A stretch of 47,752 nucleotides of DNA, taken from positions 1 to 47,752 of the forward strand of contig SYIL01000009.1 in NCBI GenBank assembly GCA_005798825.1, given 5' to 3'. How positions within the stretch are numbered: position 1 is the stretch's first letter; every line of letters starts with the position of its first letter. This document shows, piece after piece, positions 42,262 through 47,752 of this stretch. The position numbers and the translations under genes were made by a program. Source of the DNA: Bacteroidota bacterium. GTDB taxonomy: Bacteria; Bacteroidota; Bacteroidia; NS11-12g; UBA955. A model generated the notes under the pieces. That model was not told where the DNA came from. It ran no database searches and saw only the letters and a program-made list of their open reading frames with translations.

Positions 42262-43509
42262 ATGAAAGATATTTTCGAAAAACTTCACGATCGCATGGGT
42301 CCGTTGGGCATGTACGCCGACAACGCCCATGGCTATTTTGCTTTTCCCAAACTTGAAGGTCCAATTGGTCCCAATATGATTTTTAGGGGTCGAGAACGAC
42401 TTAACTGGAGTTTGAATAATTATTTGGGTTTGGCAAACCATCCAGAAGTTATAAAAGCGGATGCTGATGCATCCGAAAAATTTGGTATGGCATACCCAAT
42501 GGGGGCCAGAATGATGAGTGGAAATAGCAATTACCACGAACAATTAGAACACGAATTGGCCGACTTTATCCAAAAACCCGAAGTGATTTTATTAAATTAT
42601 GGATATCAAGGTGTTTTGAGTGCCATTGATGCCTTGGTAGATCGTCACGATGTAATTGTGTATGATGCTGAAGCACATGCTTGCATAATTGATGGAGTTC
42701 GCTTGCACATGGGAAAACGATTTGTGTATAGCCACAATAATATTGAGAGTTTAGAACAACAATTAGGCCGTGCGACCAAACTGGTAGAACAAACAGGTGG
42801 TGGAATATTGGTCATTACAGAGGGTGTATTTGGAATGAGTGGTTCACAAGGTAAAATCAAAGAAATTGTTGCCTTAAAGAAGGCTTTTAAGTTTAGGCTT
42901 TTGGTAGACGATGCCCACGGTTTTGGAACAATGGGGCTGACAGGAGCAGGCACTACAGAAGAACAAGGGTGCACCGATGGTGTAGATGTGTATTTCTCAA
43001 CTTTTGCCAAATCAATGGCTGGTATTGGGGCTTTTATTGGTTCTGATCCCCATGTAATCAAATTTTTGCGCTACAATATGCGTTCACAGATTTATGCAAA
43101 ATCTCTTCCAATGCCCATGGTTGTGGGTGCCATCAAGCGATTGGAATTGATGCGCAACTGCCCAGAATTAAAAGATAAATTGTGGGAAATTGTAAATGCT
43201 TTACAAAGTGGATTGCGCGAAGCAGGATTCAATATCGGAATTACTACAACCCCAGTGACCCCCGTTTTACTCTCCGGAACAATTCCTGAGGCAACCCATC
43301 TGATCAAAGACTTGCGAGAGAATTTTAATATTTTTTGCAGTATTGTCGTTTACCCAGTTGTTCCTAGAGGAGTGATTATGTTGCGGTTGATCCCGACAGC
43401 TTGCCATACCCTTGAAGATGTCGCTACCACACTCAAAGCTTTTATTTCAATCAAAAGCAAATTGGACGCTGGCGAATATTACCAAGAAAAAATAGCCGAA
43501 TTCTCATAA
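42262..43509 (+). CDS. PLP-dependent alpha-oxoamine synthase (serine palmitoyltransferase/KBL-like)
   Basis: The 415-residue protein is a fold-type I PLP enzyme of the alpha-oxoamine synthase group. It has NWSLNNYLGLANHPEV, the GARMMSGNSNYHEQLE segment, VDDAHGFGTMG (cofactor Asp and His) and STFAKSMAGIGAF with the Schiff-base Lys. The group joins an amino acid to an acyl-CoA with loss of CO2. In Bacteroidota this protein type is linked to sphingolipid (serine) or sulfonolipid (cysteate) synthesis, and others are glycine C-acetyltransferases. The sequence alone does not decide the substrate. ATG 42262 is preferred to TTG 42247. A -7 box lies 50 bases upstream. Confidence 0.83.
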   Translation: MKDIFEKLHDRMGPLGMYADNAHGYFAFPKLEGPIGPNMIFRGRERLNWSLNNYLGLANHPEVIKADADASEKFGMAYPMGARMMSGNSNYHEQLEHELADFIQKPEVILLNYGYQGVLSAIDALVDRHDVIVYDAEAHACIIDGVRLHMGKRFVYSHNNIESLEQQLGRATKLVEQTGGGILVITEGVFGMSGSQGKIKEIVALKKAFKFRLLVDDAHGFGTMGLTGAGTTEEQGCTDGVDVYFSTFAKSMAGIGAFIGSDPHVIKFLRYNMRSQIYAKSLPMPMVVGAIKRLELMRNCPELKDKLWEIVNALQSGLREAGFNIGITTTPVTPVLLSGTIPEATHLIKDLRENFNIFCSIVVYPVVPRGVIMLRLIPTACHTLEDVATTLKAFISIKSKLDAGEYYQEKIAEFS

Positions 43510-43533
43510 TTTCGATTTGTCTTTTGGACATCT

Positions 43534-44403
43534 GTGAAATTGATTGGGTTGAGAAAAAATATTACACAAGGTTCTTATTGGTTTGCCATTGTCATTCTTT
43601 CCATTTTTGGGATTATTCGATGCCACCTTCAAACGCAAGAAACCGCCACTTTTCGTTGGGCAAGCAAGTTGGATAGCGGAAAAGCCCAAGACTACCTCAA
43701 TGCATGGCAAGTCAGACAAAAAAATGCAATCCAATGGGAAACATATTATGGGCAAAAAATAAATAAAAAACCCATTAAAAAAATCAATGCCTACAGAAAA
43801 TTTCCGGACGCAAATTTAAGATATCCCAATTATACTGAAAAGGTTTTGACCCCCAAGATGGCGTTGCAACTTCTTCTTGCACTAATCAAACCCCAAAAAG
43901 AATGGACAAATTACACAAAAGAACAACAACGTAAATACACAGGAACGGATTCTGCCAATTCTATTTTGCAACTGAAGCAATTATTGAGAAAACAAAACCC
44001 ATACCCAAGCCAAATCTCACTCAATCATATAGACAGCACAACTTTGGAAAGTTTTCCCGGAATAGGCCCTGGCTCAGCTCGACGCATTATACAATACCAA
44101 AAAAGACTCGGTGGATTTGTTAATTCAAAACAGTTATTTGAAATTCTAAAAATCGATACAATTATTCTTCAGTTATTGGAAATACAATGTCAAAAATCCT
44201 CTGAACCAATGGTGTATTTAAACGAAAATCCCACGTGGAAAATGCTCTATAAACATCCGTATATTGGCCCGGAACGAGCAAAAATATTCTTTTCATTCTG
44301 CCAACAATATCCTAAAATGTCTGTTGATGAATGGAATAGAATGCAGGGCATTTCTGCAATTGATAAAGACCGAATTTTTCCTTATTTACGTCTACAGCAA
44401 TAA
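43534..44403 (+). CDS. helix-hairpin-helix (ComEA-like) DNA-binding protein
   Basis: The 289-residue product has one N-terminal membrane helix (about 14-30) and then a basic, soluble, probably periplasmic part. The best helix-hairpin-helix unit is NHIDSTTLESFPGIGPGSAR (about 168-187) followed by RIIQYQKRLGGFVNSKQLFE, the ComEA pattern. Two weaker units lie on either side (TEKVLTPKMALQLL near 107 and PYIGPERAKIFFSF near 245). Such proteins bind incoming double-stranded DNA at the membrane during competence and would work with ComEC at 34.7 kb. The start is GTG 43534. The gene follows the oxoamine synthase by 24 bases, but no functional link is obvious. Confidence 0.78.
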   Translation: MKLIGLRKNITQGSYWFAIVILSIFGIIRCHLQTQETATFRWASKLDSGKAQDYLNAWQVRQKNAIQWETYYGQKINKKPIKKINAYRKFPDANLRYPNYTEKVLTPKMALQLLLALIKPQKEWTNYTKEQQRKYTGTDSANSILQLKQLLRKQNPYPSQISLNHIDSTTLESFPGIGPGSARRIIQYQKRLGGFVNSKQLFEILKIDTIILQLLEIQCQKSSEPMVYLNENPTWKMLYKHPYIGPERAKIFFSFCQQYPKMSVDEWNRMQGISAIDKDRIFPYLRLQQ

Positions 44404-44471
44404 TATTCTATTCAGCCTAAAAAATAGCGCTACTATTATTGAAAATACATTACAAATTCACATTCATCATT

Positions 44472-44479
44472 TATCTTTG
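44472..44479 (+). promoter_or_regulatory. -7 promoter box of the acyl-CoA dehydrogenase gene
   Basis: TATCTTTG is a perfect TAnnTTTG, eight bases before ATG 44488. A TTG at 44439-44441 is 30 bases upstream, somewhat far for a -33 box. Confidence 0.45.
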
Positions 44480-44487
44480 TATATTGT

Positions 44488-45633
44488 ATGATTGATTTCA
44501 AAGAAGACGAAAACATTTCAATTATTCGTCAAACAGTAAAAGACTTTGCTGAGAAACAAATTCGCCCCCACATAATGTCATGGGATGAAACACAAGAATT
44601 TCCCGTTCACATTCTCAAGGAACTCGGTAAATTAGGCTTAATGGGTATACTGGTTCCTGAGAAGTATAATGGATCGGGCTTGGGATACATAGAATATGTG
44701 GTAGCTATTGAAGAATTGTCAAAAGTGTGTGGTTCGATTGGTTTGAGTATGGCCGCCCACAATAGCTTATGTACAGGCCATATTTTGGCTTTTGGCAATG
44801 AGGAACAGAAACAACGGTGGTTGCCCAAGTTGTCGACTGCTGAATGGATTGGCGCATGGGGTTTAACAGAGGCAAATACAGGGTCTGATGCCCTGCGAAT
44901 GCAATGTACCGCAAAAAAAGATGGAGATTATTGGATTCTTAATGGGGCCAAGAATTGGATTACGCATGGTATTAGCAGTGATGTGGCCGTTGTTTTGGCC
45001 CGAACAGGTGAATTGTTGGACTCCAGGGGTATAACCGCGTTCGTAGTAGAGCGTGGATGCAAGGGATTTAGGGGAGGCAAAAAAGAAAATAAACTGGGAA
45101 TGCGCGCAAGTGAAACATCTGAAATGATTTTCGAAGATTGTCGGGTTCACGAGAATCAGGTATTGGGAATCGTTGGAGATGGATTTATTCAAGCGATGAA
45201 AATATTGGATGGGGGAAGAATTTCAATTGCCGCTCTTTCTATGGGAATAGCCAAAGGCGCCTTCAACGCAAGTTTATCTTATTCAAAACAAAGAGAACAA
45301 TTTGGCAAACCCATATCGAGTTTTCAAGCAATTGCTTTTAAACTTGCAGATATGGCCACCCGCATTGAGGCAGCTGAATTGCTAACATTTCAAGCAGCAG
45401 ACAGAAAAAATAAAGGACTGAATGTTACCAAACACGGTGCAATGGCAAAATATTATGCAAGTGAAGCTTGTGTTTTCGCAGCGAATGAAGCCCTTCAAAT
45501 ATTTGGTGGTTATGGGTATACCAAAGACTTCCCTGTAGAAAAATTTTACCGCGATTGTAAACTTTGTACCATTGGCGAAGGAACCAGCGAAATTCAAAAA
45601 CTTGTTATTTCACGCGCCCTAGTCAAAGATTAA
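44488..45633 (+). CDS. acyl-CoA dehydrogenase
   Basis: The 381-residue flavoprotein has the three-domain acyl-CoA dehydrogenase fold. GAWGLTEANTGSDALRMQC (about 127-145) is the first family signature, with flavin-binding residues. The segment LGMRASETSEMIFEDCRVHE is in the middle domain, and ALQIFGGYGYTKDFPVEKFY then CTIGEGTSEIQ near the C-terminus hold the second signature and the catalytic-base Glu region. It oxidises short- or medium-chain (or branched) acyl-CoA and passes electrons to ETF. Exact chain length cannot be judged. Its own promoter box is visible, and rpsU with its own promoter follows 58 bases later. Confidence 0.92.
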   Translation: MIDFKEDENISIIRQTVKDFAEKQIRPHIMSWDETQEFPVHILKELGKLGLMGILVPEKYNGSGLGYIEYVVAIEELSKVCGSIGLSMAAHNSLCTGHILAFGNEEQKQRWLPKLSTAEWIGAWGLTEANTGSDALRMQCTAKKDGDYWILNGAKNWITHGISSDVAVVLARTGELLDSRGITAFVVERGCKGFRGGKKENKLGMRASETSEMIFEDCRVHENQVLGIVGDGFIQAMKILDGGRISIAALSMGIAKGAFNASLSYSKQREQFGKPISSFQAIAFKLADMATRIEAAELLTFQAADRKNKGLNVTKHGAMAKYYASEACVFAANEALQIFGGYGYTKDFPVEKFYRDCKLCTIGEGTSEIQKLVISRALVKD

Positions 45634-45638
45634 TAAAT

Positions 45639-45669
45639 TTTGACATTACCAAAAAAAAAATTAAATTTG
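45639..45669 (+). promoter_or_regulatory. rpsU promoter with an A10 tract in its spacer
   Basis: TTTG at 45639-45642 and TAAATTTG at 45662-45669 are 19 bases apart, an exact match to the Bacteroidota TTTG-N(19-21)-TAnnTTTG promoter. The spacer contains ten consecutive A residues (45651-45660). The predicted transcript begins around 45674, giving a leader of under 20 bases with no Shine-Dalgarno sequence. Confidence 0.7.
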
Positions 45670-45691
45670 TGCCCCAAAATACATTTCTAGT

Positions 45692-45889
45692 ATGCTTATA
45701 ATTAACGTTAAAGAAAACGATTCTCTTGAAAAGGCCCTGAAGAAATTCAAAAAGAAATTTGAAAAAACAGGCGTTGTAAAATCACTTCGTGCCCGCCAAG
45801 CTTTTGAAAAGCCTTGTATTACAAAACGAATGGAAAAAATTCGTGCCGCATACAAACAAAAGATCCAATTGGCCGATAGCGAAGGATAA
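45692..45889 (+). CDS. rpsU: 30S ribosomal protein bS21
   Basis: The 65-residue protein is bS21, recognisable by MLIINVKENDSLEKALKKFK, the basic KKKFEKTGVVKSLRARQAFE and ITKRMEKIRAAYKQK. It sits near the 3' end of 16S rRNA on the small subunit. In Flavobacterium johnsoniae, Tyr54 of bS21 helps hold the anti-Shine-Dalgarno in a closed pocket; here residue 54 is also Tyr (RAAY). No Shine-Dalgarno precedes the ATG, although rpsU of some relatives has one used for feedback. The promoter is strong and close. The usual xerC/raiA neighbours are absent; unrecognised small genes follow. Confidence 0.95.
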   Translation: MLIINVKENDSLEKALKKFKKKFEKTGVVKSLRARQAFEKPCITKRMEKIRAAYKQKIQLADSEG

Positions 45890-46246
45890 TAAACAATCCA
45901 AGCCCCAGAAAATAAAAAGCCTAATGCGCCAGAATTGTAGGTGAAATAAAGTGTTTTTAGAGGGAAAAGAGTGTTTTGAATGCAAATTTGCCGTTTTTTA
46001 TATTTTAGCTGGAAACATCGGAAATGTAGATGTTCCAAATTTTATTCGAGTTGCCCCTTATGGGGATAGAAATAAATTTTATAAGGTAACTATGTTATGT
46101 GAGTCTGATGATGGCTCTTAGGAGAAAATCAGTTTTATTTCACATTGTATAAAACATCTGTACAGACTTTGTCGTTACTATTCGAAGCGCGAACACTATG
46201 AAATGAACAATACTACCTCTCAGCAGTAATTTTACATCACTGACCG
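45890..46246. other. gap downstream of rpsU
   Basis: No recognised gene lies here. The possible small gene at 45951-46121 is listed separately. The remaining bases, to 46246, are AT-rich and end in the strong ribosome binding site of the next gene. No terminator hairpin with a T run was found after rpsU. Confidence 0.4.
45951..46121 (+). CDS. possible small protein with a CxxC pair
   Basis: A 56-codon frame starts with GTG 45951, after an in-frame TGA, and ends in TAG. The product has FLEGKECFECKFAVFYI at the N-terminus, with two cysteines spaced as CFEC, and NFIRVAPYGDRNKFYKVTML further on. It reads more like protein than random sequence but has no recognised relative, no Shine-Dalgarno and no clear promoter. 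It might be a decayed remnant of a longer gene. Confidence 0.25.
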   Translation: MFLEGKECFECKFAVFYILAGNIGNVDVPNFIRVAPYGDRNKFYKVTMLCESDDGS

Positions 46247-46254
46247 TAGGAGGT
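46247..46254 (+). promoter_or_regulatory. perfect Shine-Dalgarno TAGGAGGT before a TTG start
   Basis: TAGGAGGT is fully complementary to the conserved 16S 3' tail. Seven bases separate it from the TTG at 46262, the ideal spacing. Every other gene start in the window lacks such a sequence. It decides TTG 46262 over the ATG six codons later as the start. Confidence 0.65.
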
Positions 46255-46261
46255 TGTTTTA

Positions 46262-46834
46262 TTGTTTAATACTAGTGTTATGAAAAACAAAGCATTTTTC
46301 ATCGAACGGCTTAAAAGCCCAACATTCCGTCACTTCCTTATTTCCATTCTTTCATTATTTGGCTGTAGCGCTGTTGTGCAGGGTCAAGTGATTGCGGTAA
46401 ACACATCCTACGTTATGAATTTAAGCGGCAACCAAAGCGTTAAAATGGTTGGAATTGAAAATATTACGCCCATTGGAAGCTTCTCAGTTCATAAAGGATT
46501 TGCCAGTGGTGATCCTACGATTTGGAAAATGGATATCACCCCAACTGGATATCACCATGCCTATTTGGCCAATCAATGCGCACCAATGATCGGGATTGAT
46601 TATGTAAATAATCTTAAAATTAATGAATCAAACCAGCAATCTTTTTGCATCATAAAATGTGGCATGAAAATTTCAACAGAACGCGTTGTTGGTGGAATGG
46701 AATATGGTATTCAACCCAATGGCGGCCACCGACAGTTTTTGACGTTTCGACTCGGCTATGTAATTGGATTGACACATGATTGCTTGAGAAAGAGGATACA
46801 TCGTCAATATATGAATCGATTTATGGAATTATAG
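46262..46834 (+). CDS. exported protein of unknown function with a strong Shine-Dalgarno
   Basis: The 190-residue product has a basic N-terminus and a hydrophobic signal segment (about 24-45, FRHFLISILSLFGCSAVVQGQ), so it should be exported. The cysteine in FGCS could be a lipobox, but SAVVQGQ looks more like a signal-peptidase I site. The mature part has repeated beta-like strands and ends abruptly in basic residues (CLRKRIHRQYMNRF). I do not recognise the family; the short mature length and basic end suggest truncation of an outer-membrane barrel. The start is TTG 46262 because of the ribosome binding site. Confidence 0.55.
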   Translation: MFNTSVMKNKAFFIERLKSPTFRHFLISILSLFGCSAVVQGQVIAVNTSYVMNLSGNQSVKMVGIENITPIGSFSVHKGFASGDPTIWKMDITPTGYHHAYLANQCAPMIGIDYVNNLKINESNQQSFCIIKCGMKISTERVVGGMEYGIQPNGGHRQFLTFRLGYVIGLTHDCLRKRIHRQYMNRFMEL

Positions 46835-46847
46835 GCATTCATCATAT

Positions 46848-46863
46848 GTTGAATTCGTTCAAC
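46848..46863. other. UUCG-loop hairpin
   Basis: GTTGAA-TTCG-TTCAAC forms a 6-bp stem capped by a UUCG tetraloop in RNA. No T run follows, so it is not a typical terminator; it may be a stability element between the 46.3 and 46.9 kb genes. Confidence 0.4.
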
Positions 46864-46916
46864 CAAACCCGACCACTTTATTTATTAAATTTCACTTTAC
46901 AAAAAACAAACAGACC

Positions 46917-47435
46917 ATGAAAAAATTCGCGTTGACATTCGTATTAATCTCAGGATTAAATTCTGCACAAGCTCAAGACTTTAAATTGGACCCTTCAGAT
47001 GCATTTGAAGGACCTTTGTCTCAAGCTATATTAGGAGCTCCGAGACCAAAAGTCTATGACGGAATCGGTTATTTGGATCATAGCTCTTCAATAGGGGCTT
47101 TAAAAAATATCTTCAGTGACAGCGGTGAATCTTTCTCTAGGATTTTTGATAATCTCCCCTCTGAATTCCCTGGAGTTACTTACTCTGAAGAAAGTAAGAT
47201 CCAAGTAAAAGCGAAAGACTATTACAGAAAGGGTATCGAAGGCCACTCATACGACAGCATCGCATATGCTATCAACAAATCTGAGATTGTAAAAGACGGA
47301 AAGATAGTTAAGGTAAAAAGAGAAATCATCAACTGCTTTAATTCTAACCAAAGTGGGAGGGTAAGATTTATCCAAATTTCTAGATACGACGGAGAAATCG
47401 TACACGTATCGGATAACTGCTCGGATCTGAAATAA
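46917..47435 (+). CDS. exported protein of unknown function
   Basis: The 172-residue protein has a clear signal peptide (about 1-20, MKKFALTFVLISGLNSAQAQ). An N-terminal part rich in Gly, Ser and Asp follows, then a region from about residue 95 with alternating strands (IQVKAKDYYRKG, VKREIINCFNSN, GRVRFIQISRYDG). Two cysteines near the C-terminus (INCFN and SDNCSD) could form a disulfide. I do not recognise a family. The stop is followed 22 bases later by an intrinsic terminator. Confidence 0.7.
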   Translation: MKKFALTFVLISGLNSAQAQDFKLDPSDAFEGPLSQAILGAPRPKVYDGIGYLDHSSSIGALKNIFSDSGESFSRIFDNLPSEFPGVTYSEESKIQVKAKDYYRKGIEGHSYDSIAYAINKSEIVKDGKIVKVKREIINCFNSNQSGRVRFIQISRYDGEIVHVSDNCSDLK

Positions 47436-47457
47436 AATAAACAATCCCATAAAAAAA

Positions 47458-47482
47458 GCCCTAATTTATTAGGGCCTTTTTT
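47458..47482 (+). terminator. intrinsic terminator after the 46.9 kb gene
   Basis: A perfect 7-bp stem, GCCCTAA (47458-47464) and TTAGGGC (47469-47475), has a TTTA loop and is followed by C and six T (47477-47482). Seven A residues precede the stem, so it could also work on minus-strand transcripts. Confidence 0.9.
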
Positions 47483-47502
47483 GTTTATAAAGTTCTTAGA
47501 GA

Positions 47503-47652
47503 TTAAGCTTTCTTTGGAGGGAAAGTTTTTACCATGTCTTCCAAAGTTATGTTTTTGTGACCCGATACTAAAGTGTTAAACAAGAAAGTTCCTAATTTTT
47601 CCGAACTAATTAGAGCATTGTATCCATCATTTATAATTTTTACCACATCCAA
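47503..47652 (-). CDS. short protein or gene remnant at the right edge
   Basis: On the minus strand a 49-codon frame ends in TAA at 47503-47505. It reads INDGYNALISSEKLGTFLF, then VSGHKNITLEDMVKTFPP and a basic end. The pattern is protein-like. An in-frame TGA lies two codons upstream of the TTG at 47652, so it is either a short gene with a TTG/GTG start or the 3' end of a decayed or frameshifted gene. The family is not recognised. The last 100 bases of the window hold no other frame. Confidence 0.4.
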   Translation of the reverse strand: MDVVKIINDGYNALISSEKLGTFLFNTLVSGHKNITLEDMVKTFPPKKA

Positions 47653-47752
47653 ATTGATTCAGTCTAAGTGGAAAATTCTACACGGTGATATCCCATTATT
47701 ACCACTATCCCAAAATACGGATATGTCTCATTATTACATAGATGTATCACAC

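Noticed and set aside
45661-46038. Minus-strand frame opposite rpsU
   Set aside because: It covers the rpsU promoter and the gene in antisense; bS21 on the plus strand is certain.

Overview
The window comes from a chromosome of a Bacteroidota bacterium. The RpoC and bS21 sequences are of the Bacteroidota type. Promoter-like TAnnTTTG boxes sit just upstream of many start codons, Shine-Dalgarno sequences are nearly absent, one protein ends in a type IX secretion (T9SS) sorting tail, and many lipoproteins and DUF families typical of the phylum are present. Most of the DNA looks AT-rich by eye, with a conspicuous GC-richer island at the GH81 gene. No tRNA, rRNA, CRISPR array, intact insertion sequence or prophage was seen.

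Layout. 1-4.6 kb: end of rpoB, complete rpoC and a strong terminator. 4.7-6.4 kb (minus): ABC exporter. 6.6-11.9 kb (plus): a tight, overlapping run of deoxynucleoside kinase, BatA-like membrane protein, metal-ligand-less dihydroorotase homologue, DUF4199 membrane protein and TrmH-type RNA methyltransferase. It is followed by a saccharopine-dehydrogenase-like enzyme, a RidA-family protein and a XerC-type recombinase. 14.7-20.1 kb: an accessory block with a decayed T9SS tail, a lipoprotein and a 1,428-residue modular GH81 beta-1,3-glucanase. The glucanase has an operator-like dyad and leader hairpin in front of it and related short sequences on both flanks. 20.3-25.4 kb: lipoprotein, DUF2147, outer-membrane-protein-like gene, two small DoxX-like membrane proteins, a DCC-family protein and an AlkB-type hydroxylase, then a fragment of an EF-Tu gene. 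25.5-28.2 kb (minus): SPFH protein, UmuD and UmuC in one overlapping run. 28.4-31.3 kb: trehalase and family-2 glycosyltransferase.

31.4-37.7 kb (minus): metallo-beta-lactamase/rhodanese protein, TatD, enoyl-CoA hydratase, ComEC and an acidic repeat protein that contains a ten-base homopolymer. 37.7-38.3 kb: thymidine kinase. 38.3-41.1 kb (minus): an operon of a DUF6787-like protein, Mrp, a NifU-type protein, a membrane protein and perhaps one small overlapping gene. 41.3-45.9 kb (plus): RsmI-like methylase, alpha-oxoamine synthase, helix-hairpin-helix protein, acyl-CoA dehydrogenase and rpsU. 46-47.7 kb: small, mostly unrecognised genes.

Themes. Housekeeping functions include transcription, nucleotide salvage, Fe-S assembly and translation. 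Carbon acquisition is represented by beta-glucan, trehalose and possibly alkane use. DNA uptake (ComEC plus a ComEA-like HhH protein) and SOS mutagenesis (UmuDC) also occur. The best leads are these: (i) the rpsU promoter has an A10 tract in its spacer, and the next clear gene has a perfect Shine-Dalgarno with a TTG start, in a phylum where bS21 is known to sequester the anti-Shine-Dalgarno; (ii) rpoBC, xerC, a tuf fragment and rpsU look like pieces of a broken ancestral cluster; (iii) the acidic repeat protein carries a slippage-prone C10 tract; (iv) SPFH and umuDC are apparently co-transcribed. All assignments come from reading the sequence; no database search was run.
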